Counted from the first letter of the stretch, positions 27,840 through 36,697 are shown. The stretch: DNA of 64,000 nucleotides from Acetobacter oryzifermentans (GCF_001628715.1 NZ_CP011120.1:248001-312000); one strand, 5' to 3'. The notes: generated by a model from the letters alone, not told the origin. A program made the numbers and translations.

Positions 27840-28910
27840 TTAAAACACACTATTAAATGCCACCTGTGGTGAAACCGAAAACCCGGTATTGTGGCCTGCA
27901 AAATAGGTTGAAACCCCCGCAATAACCCCAAAACGAGGGGACCAGTTGTATTCAACAGCAGGGGCTATCAGCCAGTCTCCTGAAGAGCTGTTAATGCGGT
28001 CTATCCGTTCTATTTTGCTGCTTGTTGGGGTACGGCCTTTAATGTGAGACCCATCTGCCCAATCTCGCGCCAGATCCATGGCCAAAACCCATTTCTGGTT
28101 TATGCCAAATTCCAGAGAAAACCCGCTTTCTCCGTACATGCCGGGTTGCGCTGTGCCGCGGAAGCCAACCTCTGTGCCGTAACTGCTGACGTTATGCAGA
28201 TGCGCGGTTGTAAGCGCACGGCGGAAGGTTCCCCACATACGCAGGCGCAGTTCATGCTGGCCCGGCAGTGTGTAAGTGGATTGCTCCGTAAAGGCTAAGC
28301 GGAATGTATAAACGCCAGATCCAACACCATCTTCTGCTCGGCCCAGCCTCTGATAATTACCTGTGGGAAAACCAACCCCAGCAAATACACTCAGAGCCGG
28401 AATATAGCGTGCAGGATCTGCATCCAGATAACGCCACATTAAATCAACTGGCAGATCTCCGAATTTGAGCCCGCTACTTGTACCAGATTTCTTCTTCCAC
28501 AAATAACTGATCGTGGGAGTAACCTGAATACTGATGGAATCCATAATGGAGTATTTGTAGAGCGTAAAATTGGAAACAGATTGCTGGCGTGGATGCAGCG
28601 GATGGCTGTTGCCGTTTGCATCCAGATATCCCACAGGCAGATTATAGCTGACGTAAGGTTCCCACGCGAACACACCTGCCTTGGAAAGCGCGCCAGAAGG
28701 CGAAACGAGAGATCCTGTATACCATTGCGGGCGGGCCTCCCCCGGAGCTTGAGATCCCGCCGCCGCACTATTGCCTGTATCTGCAGCATGTGCTGCGGAA
28801 AGGCCGACAGAAAGCAGCAATGTGCCTACCAAAGAGCGACAAACAACAGGGCAACACTTAACGCCTGCTCGTACCTGGAGGGAGGAAAATACACTGGCTG
28901 CCTGAATCAT
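27840..28910 (-). CDS. Outer-membrane beta-barrel protein (phenol-degradation MetA/transporter-like)
   Basis: The 356-residue protein has a signal peptide (hydrophobic VGTLLLSVGLSAAHA, cleavage near residue 42) and alternating aromatic-rich beta strands up to a C-terminal phenylalanine (QVAFNSVF), the usual mark of a BAM-inserted barrel. Segments such as GDLPVDLMWRYLDADPARYIP and SVFAGVGFPTGNYQ match the family annotated as transporter or MetA pathway of phenol degradation. The function of this family is not established. Its start overlaps the stop of the amino-acid permease gene by four bases, suggesting that an inner- and an outer-membrane transport protein are made together. Confidence 0.82.
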   Translation of the reverse strand: MIQAASVFSSLQVRAGVKCCPVVCRSLVGTLLLSVGLSAAHAADTGNSAAAGSQAPGEARPQWYTGSLVSPSGALSKAGVFAWEPYVSYNLPVGYLDANGNSHPLHPRQQSVSNFTLYKYSIMDSISIQVTPTISYLWKKKSGTSSGLKFGDLPVDLMWRYLDADPARYIPALSVFAGVGFPTGNYQRLGRAEDGVGSGVYTFRLAFTEQSTYTLPGQHELRLRMWGTFRRALTTAHLHNVSSYGTEVGFRGTAQPGMYGESGFSLEFGINQKWVLAMDLARDWADGSHIKGRTPTSSKIERIDRINSSSGDWLIAPAVEYNWSPRFGVIAGVSTYFAGHNTGFSVSPQVAFNSVF

Positions 28911-30400
28911 GATCTGTCTGACCCTTCATGGGGAACCAAAAAATCTTCCGTCAACACAACGGAAGGAACGGTTTGTGGCACGGCGTTATGTTGCGGAACG
29001 GAGCGAATGCGGCGCCAGCCCCATGCCAGTGCCAAAGCCAGCAGGGGAATGGCGCATATTGTTGCCGTTCCGGTTGGGTAATCAAACGCCATCAGCCCAA
29101 CGATGCCAATAAAGAAGGCGAGCGCCAGCCACGAGGTAAATGGCGCGCCCGGCATCGGAAAAGAGGTAGGGGCAATTTCTCCACGGCGAATTTTTTTGCG
29201 TAGTTGAATCTGGCACAGCACAATAAAACACCACGTGCTGAGAATACCCAGAGAGGCCAGACTGAGCATGATTTCAAAAATCTGGCTGGGGATGAAGTAA
29301 TTCAGCACCACGCCCACAAGATAAATGGCCACAGTGGAAAGAATGGCTGCAGAAGGTACAGCCTGTTTGTTCATGCGGGCCAAATAACGCGGGGCTGCGC
29401 CATCTAGCGCCAGTGCACGTAGCACGCGCCCGGTAGAATAAAGGCCAGAGTTTAAGCTGGAGAGCGCTGCGGTCAGCACCACAACGTTCATCACACTGTC
29501 TATGCCCGGTACGCCCAACTTGGAAAGGAAGGTGACAAAAGGGCTAACCCCTGCCTGATACGTGTTCCATGGCAGCAGCAGCACAAGCAGCGTAATGGTG
29601 CCCACGTAAAAAATGGCAATACGCCAGATAACGTTGTTAATGGCCTGCGGTAAAACGGATTTAACATCCTCGCATTCCCCCGCAGCCGTGCCAATCAGCT
29701 CAATACTGGCATAGGCAAATACAACACCTTGCACCAATACCAGTGCAGGTAAAAAGCCGTGCGGGAACAAGCCGCCGTTTTCGGTAATCAGATGCAGCCC
29801 GGTTGCGTGCCCATCTACGGGGTAGCGCAAGGCCAGAATAACCAGCGCGATGACCAGGAATCCGCCTAAGGCCATCACTTTAACCAAGGAAAGCCAGAAT
29901 TCCAGTTCACCAAACCATTTTACGCCGGTTAAGTTCATGCCGGTTATCAGCACAAGGGCCAGCAGGGCAAAAAGCCATTGTGGTACACTGGAAAAAACAG
30001 GCCAAAAACGCATGTAAAGCGCCACGGCTGTAATATCCACAATGCCTGTTACAGCCCAGTTAAAAAAGGCCATGGTGCCTGCAATATAAGAGGCTTTGGG
30101 GCCTAAAAACTCCTGTGTGTAGGAAACAAAGCTGCCACTGGTGGGGCGGTACATTACAAGCTCACCTAATGCACGCAGCATCAGAAAAGCAAAAACACCA
30201 CACATCAGATAAACCAAGGCAAGAGATGGGCCAACGGCTTGGAGGCGAGATCCAGCCCCTAAAAACAGCCCTGTGCCAATAGCCCCACCTAGAGAGATCA
30301 TTTGGATCTGACGCTTACCCAAACCACGGTGGTATCCATCTTCAGTGCGTGCGCCTGCATTGGCAGGTGTATGCCCATCTGAGGTGGAGGAAGCCGTCAT
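28907..30400 (-). CDS. Amino-acid permease of the APC superfamily (AnsP/GABA permease type)
   Basis: The 497-residue protein has about twelve hydrophobic segments. The N-terminal GYHRGLGKRQIQMISLGGAI followed by GTGLFLGAGSRL is the classic amino-acid transporter signature, and YRPTSGSFVSYTQEFLG and YASIELIGTAAGE are also conserved. The wording at the N-terminus is closest to L-asparagine permease (AnsP), but basic or aromatic amino acids cannot be excluded. It is preceded by a 259-base AT-rich region with no gene (30401-30659), which should contain its promoter, and is coupled to the outer-membrane barrel gene. Confidence 0.9.
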   Translation of the reverse strand: MTASSTSDGHTPANAGARTEDGYHRGLGKRQIQMISLGGAIGTGLFLGAGSRLQAVGPSLALVYLMCGVFAFLMLRALGELVMYRPTSGSFVSYTQEFLGPKASYIAGTMAFFNWAVTGIVDITAVALYMRFWPVFSSVPQWLFALLALVLITGMNLTGVKWFGELEFWLSLVKVMALGGFLVIALVILALRYPVDGHATGLHLITENGGLFPHGFLPALVLVQGVVFAYASIELIGTAAGECEDVKSVLPQAINNVIWRIAIFYVGTITLLVLLLPWNTYQAGVSPFVTFLSKLGVPGIDSVMNVVVLTAALSSLNSGLYSTGRVLRALALDGAAPRYLARMNKQAVPSAAILSTVAIYLVGVVLNYFIPSQIFEIMLSLASLGILSTWCFIVLCQIQLRKKIRRGEIAPTSFPMPGAPFTSWLALAFFIGIVGLMAFDYPTGTATICAIPLLALALAWGWRRIRSVPQHNAVPQTVPSVVLTEDFLVPHEGSDRS

Positions 30401-30659
30401 CTCGTTAACCTTGATTACAAAATTATGTCAAAACCGATTGGTATCGGGTGCATTGGATTTTGCAGGTTGTAAAGATGGAACCGTTAAATAATCGCAATTA
30501 AATATGAATAGTGTATAAGAATGAAGCTGAAACGTATAAGGAATATACAGAATTTATATAAATATCAGGAAAGAAGAAACGCAAATATTTTGTTTTGATA
30601 TTGAAATAATATAAACATAAGTGCTGTTATTTGGGATAAAAATGTTATTTATTTATTAT

Positions 30660-31739
30660 CTACGAAAGTAAAGAAAGTTGCGTTGTGGCTTCTTGATCTT
30701 GCGGGCTTAAAAGAGTGGAAAGTGTAATACCTAAAAGTCTTACTGGAGCACGTACAGGCAGCAATGGCGCAAGTAACCGGCACGCCATCTCGGCTAGAAT
30801 TTCTTGGTCTTGCACCGGATCGGCCAAAGAGAGGCTGCGCGTGCATTGGTTGAAGTCTGTATAGCGCAGTTTCAGGGTGATCGTACGGCCTGTCAGGTTA
30901 CGTTTTTGGCAGCCCGCCCACACTTTTGCGGCCAGTTCATGCAGAGCCGCGTGTAATTCGGCTGAGGTGCGCAAATCCTGCGCGAACGTTATTTCCTTGC
31001 CGAGTGATTTGCGCGGCCTGTTTGGTTCTACTGGCCGATCATCTTTGCCACGGGCGATGCCATAATAAAAAGCAGCCGCCTTACCAAAATGCTGGCGTAA
31101 AATATCTAATGAAAAACGACGTAAATCTGCACCTGTATGAATGCCGAGTGTATGCATTCGCTGGGCCGTAGCTGGCCCCACGCCATGAAAAGCGTTTACG
31201 GGCAGATTGGCTACAAAGGCTTCCCCACGGTTGGGCGGAATAACAAATTGACCATTAGGTTTGCGGTAATCTGAGGCCTGCTTGGCCAGAAACTTATTGT
31301 AAGACACACCTGCCGAGGCCGTAAGCCCTGTTTCATACAAAATGGCCGCGCGTATTTCTTCTGCAATTGCTGTGGCAGAGGGGCGGAGAAGCAGCGGATT
31401 TGTTACATCCAAATAGGCTTCATCTAACGAAAGAGGCTGAATAAGGGGGGTGTAACGCGCAAAAATGGCGTGAATTTGGGCAGAAACTGCACGATAAACA
31501 TCAAAACGTGGCGGCACAAAAATCAGGTGCGGGCATTTGCGCTGTGCCTGCACCGAAGGCATGGCCGAACGCACGCCAAATTTTCGGGCTTCATAACTGG
31601 CGGCGGCAACCACACCGCGTTCCTGGCATCGGCCTACCGCTACAGGTTGGCCTTTAAGCGCTGGATTGTCTCGTTGCTCAACAGATGCATAAAAAGCATC
31701 CATATCAATATGGATAATGCGGCGTACAACTGCTGTCAT
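30660..31739 (-). CDS. dinB: DNA polymerase IV
   Basis: The 359-residue Y-family polymerase performs translesion synthesis. Motifs are IIHIDMDAFYASVEQRDNP with the first catalytic aspartates, AASYEARKFGVRSAMPS, the second acidic cluster SLDEAYLDVT, and the little-finger region KSLGKEITFAQDLRT. The C-terminus is shorter than in some homologues and no clear beta-clamp motif stands out. ATG 31739 is preferred over a GTG one codon earlier. A LexA-like box lies about 36 bases upstream. Confidence 0.95.
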   Translation of the reverse strand: MTAVVRRIIHIDMDAFYASVEQRDNPALKGQPVAVGRCQERGVVAAASYEARKFGVRSAMPSVQAQRKCPHLIFVPPRFDVYRAVSAQIHAIFARYTPLIQPLSLDEAYLDVTNPLLLRPSATAIAEEIRAAILYETGLTASAGVSYNKFLAKQASDYRKPNGQFVIPPNRGEAFVANLPVNAFHGVGPATAQRMHTLGIHTGADLRRFSLDILRQHFGKAAAFYYGIARGKDDRPVEPNRPRKSLGKEITFAQDLRTSAELHAALHELAAKVWAGCQKRNLTGRTITLKLRYTDFNQCTRSLSLADPVQDQEILAEMACRLLAPLLPVRAPVRLLGITLSTLLSPQDQEATTQLSLLS

Positions 31740-31774
31740 CACCCGTGTATGGTAGCAGAAGGCAGCGCAAAAGG

Positions 31775-31789
31775 GAACAAAAAGAAAAC
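31775..31789 (-). promoter_or_regulatory. LexA-like box before dinB
   Basis: On the minus strand the sequence reads GTTT-N7-GTTC. The alphaproteobacterial LexA operator is GTTC-N7-GTTC, so one of eight fixed bases differs. The spacing is exact and the position, 36 bases before the dinB start, suits an SOS operator. The call is from pattern only. Confidence 0.5.
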
Positions 31790-31940
31790 AAATCTAGCTT
31801 AAAATTCTGCGTGTCGGGTTTGCAAACCAGAAAATCAGGATCTTTTTAACCAAAGCAGAAGGTCTCAATTTTAAAATGAAAGGGGAAAGCGCTTCCTGAT
31901 ATTGGAGCCACGCCTCCCCGTAGAAAAATTATGATGTTGT

Positions 31941-32558
31941 TTAAGATACCGGAAACCCTTGTGAATACTGGTATTTTGAGGTGGCACGATCCTGCCAATG
32001 CGCCACAATTTGCTTGGGCTGCATATCCAGATCATGCCAGCGTGCAAGGGAAAGTGCCGCTGTGGCTGGGTAGGCCCCATAAGCAGATGGACGTTCCGAT
32101 GCCTTGGTAGGGACAACACGGCTAGAACTATGAGAGAGCCAGTATCCTGCCCCAGCAAGACAGGCTCCTAGCGTTGTAATGGCAGAAGCAAGGCGTGTAC
32201 GCAGGCCAGCAAATGGCACAAGCGGCTTAAGCAGGTCTTCCATATCTGCATTGCGTTCATTCTGTGCTGCTTCTGTTGCCAACAAAAGGCGATACTCTGT
32301 GCTGGTAACAGAAAGAGCGCAGCCTACCCGAATATCCAGTGCAGGCATTTCCAGTGCGGCCATATCTGTCAGGGCATAATGAAAGGTTTGTGCAACCGCC
32401 AAAAATTCCCGCCTAAAGCAGGGCAGAAACAGGCCGCCCGATGGCCCGGTTGTGGGCGTGTGCGGGTTTGTTTGTATTCCTGCAAGGCGGCGAATGGTCC
32501 AAAGTGTCAGCCGTTCGCTGCAGGCAAGATCCGTCAGGTAAACAGGTGAACGTGTCAT
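31941..32558 (-). CDS. Hypothetical protein behind a Fur-like box
   Basis: I do not recognise this 205-residue protein. It starts MTRSPVYLTDLACSERLTLW, with a mostly soluble first half. Around residues 125-147 a hydrophobic stretch (RLASAITTLGACLAGAGYWL) could be a membrane helix. The C-terminal 60 residues are Ala-, Arg- and Tyr-rich. It stands alone, 200 bases upstream of dinB on the same strand. A near-perfect Fur-type palindrome lies 65-81 bases before the start, so it may be iron-repressed. Coding status is supported by length and consistent codon use, not by homology that I can name. Confidence 0.65.
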   Translation of the reverse strand: MTRSPVYLTDLACSERLTLWTIRRLAGIQTNPHTPTTGPSGGLFLPCFRREFLAVAQTFHYALTDMAALEMPALDIRVGCALSVTSTEYRLLLATEAAQNERNADMEDLLKPLVPFAGLRTRLASAITTLGACLAGAGYWLSHSSSRVVPTKASERPSAYGAYPATAALSLARWHDLDMQPKQIVAHWQDRATSKYQYSQGFPVS

Positions 32559-32622
32559 GGCGCATTCCTAAAGGCAGATGCCTTCATCCTTTGTGTGGCA
32601 TGTGTGCGATAACTCTCTTTAG

Positions 32623-32639
32623 ATGAGAATAATTCTCAT
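32623..32639. promoter_or_regulatory. Fur-box-like palindrome
   Basis: ATGAGAAT-A-ATTCTCAT is a perfect inverted repeat with 8-bp arms. The overlapping 19-mer at 32625-32643 matches 15 of 19 positions of the classical Fur consensus. It sits between the divergent hypothetical gene (start 65 bases away) and pyrD (start about 97 bases away). The hypothetical gene is the likelier target. Confidence 0.65.
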
Positions 32640-32735
32640 TATCAAGATAAAAATGCATCAACTTTTCTCACGCTTCTGTGGTGGCTCTGTTTTTTCTGCT
32701 TTTCTTGAGGCTAGGCATGAGGCAGTACACAAGGC

Positions 32736-33809
32736 ATGTCTGTGCTTGCCTCACTCTCTCTCCCATTCCTGCGCCGGTTAGATCCGGAACAGGCCCATGA
32801 ACTGGCCTTGGATGCCCTAACACTGGGTGTATCCGTGCCCATAAAACGGCCCAAGGATGATCCTGCCCTAGCTACACGTGTGCTGGGTATGCGGTTTTCC
32901 AACCCCATTGGCATTGCTGCCGGGTTTGATAAGAACGCCCGTGTTCTGCGCCCTCTGGCACAGTTGGGATTCGGGTTTGTAGAAGCTGGAACTGTTACGC
33001 CACGCCCGCAGGCGGGTAACCCCAAGCCTCGGCTTTTCCGCCTTACGGAAGATCGGGCGGTTATTAACCGTATGGGCTTTAATAATCAGGGTATCGATAA
33101 GTTTGCCGTGCGTCTGGCGCGTCTGTCTCGCCCGTTGCCATCTGGCCGTGGCGGTGGGGCCCGGGTGCCTGTAGGCGCCAATATCGGTATTAACAAAACC
33201 GGTGCCGACCCGGAGCGCGATTACCCAGAACTGGTGGCGCGCGTTAAGCCCTACGTTAATTACATTGTGCTAAATGTCTCTTCTCCTAATACGCCGGGCT
33301 TGCGTGGCTTGCAGGATGCTGCCCGCCTGCGTGGGATTCTGGATGCCATTTCGGCCCGTCATGCAGAACGGCCACCGCTGTTGATTAAGCTGGCGCCAGA
33401 TCTGGAAGATGATGCCATTGGCCCCATTGTAGAAGCAGCCGTAGCCGGTGGTGCGCAGGGGCTGATTGTCACCAACACCACACTGGCGCGCCCCGATTCT
33501 CTGCAAAGTTCGTATCGCACAGAAGCTGGGGGGCTTTCTGGCCGTCCGCTTAAACCGCGCGCTACGGAAATGCTGCGTCTGGTTGCGCAGGCTGCGGCAG
33601 GCCGTCTGGCGCTGATAGCTTGTGGCGGTATTGAAAGCGGAGAAGACGTTCTTACCCGAATCCGCCTTGGGGCTGATCTGGTGCAGGTTTACACAGCGTT
33701 TGCTTATGAAGGCCCCGCACTAGTAGAGCGGCTGAAGCGTGAGATGCAGCACATCATGCGTGCGCAGGGCATTGAAACGTTGGATGATATTCGGGGCAAA
33801 GATTTATGA
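32736..33809 (+). CDS. pyrD: Dihydroorotate dehydrogenase (quinone), class 2
   Basis: PyrD oxidises dihydroorotate to orotate and passes electrons to quinone at the inner membrane in pyrimidine synthesis. The 357-residue protein has the class 2 N-terminal amphipathic helix region (FLRRLDPEQAHELALDAL), the FMN-binding NPIGIAAGFDKNA, INRMGFNNQG, the catalytic-serine loop LNVSSPNTPGLR, IVTNTT and a C-terminal ACGGIESGEDVLTRI. It overlaps the HAD gene by four bases and starts a three-gene operon with HAD and NUDIX proteins. Confidence 0.96.
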   Translation: MSVLASLSLPFLRRLDPEQAHELALDALTLGVSVPIKRPKDDPALATRVLGMRFSNPIGIAAGFDKNARVLRPLAQLGFGFVEAGTVTPRPQAGNPKPRLFRLTEDRAVINRMGFNNQGIDKFAVRLARLSRPLPSGRGGGARVPVGANIGINKTGADPERDYPELVARVKPYVNYIVLNVSSPNTPGLRGLQDAARLRGILDAISARHAERPPLLIKLAPDLEDDAIGPIVEAAVAGGAQGLIVTNTTLARPDSLQSSYRTEAGGLSGRPLKPRATEMLRLVAQAAAGRLALIACGGIESGEDVLTRIRLGADLVQVYTAFAYEGPALVERLKREMQHIMRAQGIETLDDIRGKDL

Positions 33810-34684
33810 TAGCGCAGCAAACTGTAGAAGATATGCAGCAGATTACAGGCCTTGCCGCGCTGGCAGACCAGTACGATGGCTACATTATAGATCTATGGGG
33901 CACAGTGCATGATGGTGTGCAACCATATCCCGGTGCCGTAGAGTGTTTGCAGGCCCTGCGTGCATCAGGCAAAAAAATTGTCATGCTTTCCAATGCGCCG
34001 CGTCCGGCAGATGTCGTATGTGCGCAGCTTGAAGCCTTTGGTATTTCGCGTGAACTGCATGACGGGGTGATGACAAGTGGTGAAGAAACGCGCCGTTTGT
34101 TAAAAGCCCGGACAGACCCGTGGTTTGCCAATTTGGGGCAGAAAGTGCTGCATATTGGCGGCACACATGATCTGGGTCTGTACAACGGGCTGGACGTGCA
34201 ACGCGTAGCACAGCCTGCGGATGCCGATTTTATTATGAACACCGGGCCAGATGCCGAGCGCGGCGTGGGATCACTGGATCCATATCTGCCAGAACTGCGT
34301 GCTTGTCTGGAACGTGGCCTGCCAATGGTGTGCGCCAACCCGGATATGGTGGTGGTAAAAGGTGGCAAGCGGCAGATTTGTGCTGGGGCTCTGGCAGCAT
34401 TTTACGCGGAACAAGGTGGCAAGGTCAGCTGGATAGGTAAACCATACCCCCGTGTGTACGAGCCTGTTTTTGAGATGCTGAATGTGCCACGCCCGCGTAT
34501 TCTGGCCATTGGTGATGCACTGGCTACCGATATGCGTGGTGCTTCTGCTGTGGGCGTTGCCGGGCTGTGGATTTTGGGGGGCATCCATCAGGAAATGATC
34601 GGGGATGACATCCAGTTGGCAAAAGAAGAAGCCAAGGCCGTAGGTTTGGCCCCGGTTGCGGCTATTAAAAGATTGGTGTGGTGA
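33806..34684 (+). CDS. HAD-superfamily class IIA hydrolase (TIGR01459 type)
   Basis: The 292-residue protein has the sugar-phosphatase-like HAD core: DGYIIDLWGTVHDGV with the nucleophile (IDLWGT instead of the usual DxDGT order), VMLSNAPRPADVV and a C-terminal ILAIGDALATDMRGA. It belongs to the NagD/PNPase-like class found in alphaproteobacteria. The substrate is not established. The gene overlaps pyrD by four bases (ATGA) and the NUDIX gene start (GTGA), so all three are translationally coupled. Nucleotide or sugar-phosphate clean-up is plausible but unproven. Confidence 0.88.
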   Translation: MIAQQTVEDMQQITGLAALADQYDGYIIDLWGTVHDGVQPYPGAVECLQALRASGKKIVMLSNAPRPADVVCAQLEAFGISRELHDGVMTSGEETRRLLKARTDPWFANLGQKVLHIGGTHDLGLYNGLDVQRVAQPADADFIMNTGPDAERGVGSLDPYLPELRACLERGLPMVCANPDMVVVKGGKRQICAGALAAFYAEQGGKVSWIGKPYPRVYEPVFEMLNVPRPRILAIGDALATDMRGASAVGVAGLWILGGIHQEMIGDDIQLAKEEAKAVGLAPVAAIKRLVW

Positions 34685-35100
34685 GTGCGCCACCAACCTC
34701 ACCCGCAGTAGGGTGTGGCGCTGCCATTGTAAATAATGCAGGCCATATTTTGCTGCTGCGTCGCCTCAAGCAGCCAGAAGCAGGTTGCTGGGGGTTGCCG
34801 GGTGGCAAGGTAGATCCGTTTGAAACCGTACCGGCTGCCGTTATCCGCGAAGTGCTGGAAGAAACCGGCTTAAACGTGCAGTTAGGTGCGTTGCTTTGCG
34901 TGGTGGATCAAATTGACCCAGCCGCAGGCACGCACTGGGTTGCCCCCGTTTACAGGGTGCAGCAGTACACGGGGCAGCCCCATATCTGCGAGCCACATAA
35001 ACATAATGGGCTGGAATGGTTTGCTCTGGATGCGTTGCCGCAGCCCCTTACGATTGCAACGCAGCAAGCAGTGGCCGTCTTGAAGCATCAGGACGCGTAA
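34681..35100 (+). CDS. NUDIX hydrolase (MutT-like)
   Basis: A 139-residue NUDIX protein with a fully canonical box GGKVDPFETVPAAVIREVLEETGL. The start is a GTG that overlaps the preceding stop codon (GTGA). The segments LLLRRLKQPEAGCWGLPGGK and LEWFALDALPQPL resemble MutT-type or CTP-pyrophosphohydrolase homologues. The substrate cannot be fixed. Co-expression with pyrD and a HAD phosphatase suggests nucleotide housekeeping. Confidence 0.9.
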   Translation: MSAPPTSPAVGCGAAIVNNAGHILLLRRLKQPEAGCWGLPGGKVDPFETVPAAVIREVLEETGLNVQLGALLCVVDQIDPAAGTHWVAPVYRVQQYTGQPHICEPHKHNGLEWFALDALPQPLTIATQQAVAVLKHQDA

Positions 35101-35127
35101 AGCCGTGCTGGAAACACGTAGCCTGAT

Positions 35128-35943
35128 TTAGAAATCAGGCAGTGTCTGGGCCAGCAAGCCACCTTGGCGGAGGGGAGCCACACGGCGGGCAAGGCCCGTG
35201 GCATCTTCTGTTTCCACCATAATTCCGCATATTGTGGCTTCGCCTTCTGCAGGTTGTAGGCGTTCACCCGGCATTTTGCGTACAAAACGGGTAACCGCGG
35301 GTTCCTTGGTCATGCCAATAACGCTGTCGTAATCTCCGCACATCCCAGCATCTGTCTGAAACGCCGTGCCAGAGGCCAGAATCCTATGGTCTGCTGTGGG
35401 GGTATGTGTGTGCGTACCCACAACCAAAGATACACGGCCATCCAGCATATGACCCATTGCCCATTTTTCGCTCGTGGCTTCTGCATGCACATCCACAATG
35501 GCCGCTTGTATGGTGGCGCCAAGGCGATGCTTGTTGAGCAGTTCATTCATGCACCGGAAGGGATCATCCAGCGGGTCCATGAACAGGCGACCCATCACGT
35601 TGACCACAAGAGCTTTGCGGCCATCTGCCAGTTCTACCACCACACTGCCTTGGCCGGGTGTACCGGGGGGATAGTTGAGCGGGCGCACAATGCGAGGTTC
35701 GGAGGTAATATGCCCGATCAGATCACGCCGATCCCACGCATGGTTGCCAAGGGTAAGCACATCTACGCCGCCTTGCAGCAAGGATGTGGCAATGGCGGGG
35801 GAAAGGCCAAAGCCGTGGCTGGCGTTTTCGGCATTGACCACAACCAGATCCAGCGCCAATTTTTCACGCAAGGCAGGCAGGCGGCTTAAAACGGCTTCGC
35901 GGCCAGTGCGGCCAACAATATCACCCAGAAAAAGGAGTCTCAC
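35128..35943 (-). CDS. ymdB: TIGR00282 family metallophosphoesterase (YmdB)
   Basis: The 271-residue protein has all metal-ligand blocks of the YmdB family: LFLGDIVGRTGREAV, VVNAENASHGFG, TLGNHAWDRRD, VDVHAEATSEKWAMG and VVGTHTHTPTADHRIL. YmdB-like enzymes hydrolyse 2',3'-cyclic nucleotides and related phosphodiesters in the cytoplasm. It is convergent with the NUDIX gene (28 bases between stops) and lies just downstream of the formyltetrahydrofolate cyclo-ligase gene on the same strand. Confidence 0.94.
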   Translation of the reverse strand: MRLLFLGDIVGRTGREAVLSRLPALREKLALDLVVVNAENASHGFGLSPAIATSLLQGGVDVLTLGNHAWDRRDLIGHITSEPRIVRPLNYPPGTPGQGSVVVELADGRKALVVNVMGRLFMDPLDDPFRCMNELLNKHRLGATIQAAIVDVHAEATSEKWAMGHMLDGRVSLVVGTHTHTPTADHRILASGTAFQTDAGMCGDYDSVIGMTKEPAVTRFVRKMPGERLQPAEGEATICGIMVETEDATGLARRVAPLRQGGLLAQTLPDF

Positions 35944-35967
35944 GCCAGAGGTTTCCTGTGTTTGTTG

Positions 35968-36555
35968 TTAGTCAAAATGGAGAATCTCCTTTTCAGTCAC
36001 AATACAGGAAAGCGGCCTGTCATACGGGCCAGCCGGAAGACTGTCTAATTCTTGGCAAGATGGCGCATACCCAATGCTGCGTGCATCGGGCAGGGCGGCC
36101 AAAGTGCGATCATAATATCCGCCACCATATCCTAGCCGGTTGCCTGTGCGGTCAAACCCTAGCAAGGGCACCAATATAATGGTGGGTTGCAGAACCGGGC
36201 CATCAGGAAACTCAGTGCCAAAACGGCCTTGCATCATGGGGGCATGGGGCGTCCAGCGCCGAAAAATAAGGGGCTGCCCGCGTGGTGGTGTTTCAGGCAG
36301 CACAATGGTTGCGCCTGTACCCACCAATATGTGGCACAGCGGGCATAGATTTACTTCATGCGGTAGGGGCCACACGCCGGCAACAACAGCGGGCAACAGG
36401 GGGCGCAGAAGTGTATGCAGGTGGGTAAGGATACCGCTATCCAGCGCTTCATCACGCGCTTTTAGCGTGGCCATGCAGTGTTGGCGCAGTTCTTTTTTGC
36501 GCGCGGCCACAGCAGGCGGATCACCTTGTGGGGGGGGAGTGTGCGGAGCCACCAT
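35968..36555 (-). CDS. fau: 5-formyltetrahydrofolate cyclo-ligase
   Basis: The 195-residue enzyme converts 5-formyl-THF to 5,10-methenyl-THF with ATP. Motifs are the N-terminal ARKKELRQHCMATL with basic ATP-contact residues, the middle PHEVNLCPLCHIL and ILVPLLGFDRTGNRLGYGGG, which continues into YYDRTLA. I choose ATG 36555, because earlier codons in the frame lie inside the 6S RNA core and encode nothing family-like. The zapA, 6S RNA, fau order is the classical arrangement in which fau is co-transcribed with 6S RNA. Confidence 0.93.
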   Translation of the reverse strand: MVAPHTPPPQGDPPAVAARKKELRQHCMATLKARDEALDSGILTHLHTLLRPLLPAVVAGVWPLPHEVNLCPLCHILVGTGATIVLPETPPRGQPLIFRRWTPHAPMMQGRFGTEFPDGPVLQPTIILVPLLGFDRTGNRLGYGGGYYDRTLAALPDARSIGYAPSCQELDSLPAGPYDRPLSCIVTEKEILHFD

Positions 36556-36697
36556 GAACCGTGGGTCTTTCAACCTCCAGGACCTGCGAGTGCAGGTGGG
36601 CGCCGGGTAATGTGACCAGGGCCACAACAGAGCCAGCTCCCTAGGAAGTGCTTATCGGCCCAGGGGATGACTTGCCTCACGCGTTGGGCAGCCCCGC
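36543..36697 (-). ncRNA. ssrS: 6S RNA (RNA polymerase-binding regulator)
   Basis: Read on the minus strand, CCCCTGGGCCGATA (5' part of the RNA) matches the conserved CCCCUGAGCCGAUA segment of E. coli 6S RNA. A GAGGTTGAAAGACCCACGGTTC stretch resembles its 3' half. A seven-base terminal stem can form between 36691-36697 and 36543-36549 (one G-U pair), and a perfect 6-bp hairpin, ACCTGC-ACTC-GCAGGT, lies inside. Location between zapA and fau is diagnostic. 6S RNA mimics an open promoter and sequesters housekeeping RNA polymerase in stationary phase. The ends are approximate, and the RNA overlaps the 3' end of zapA and the start of fau. Confidence 0.85.
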
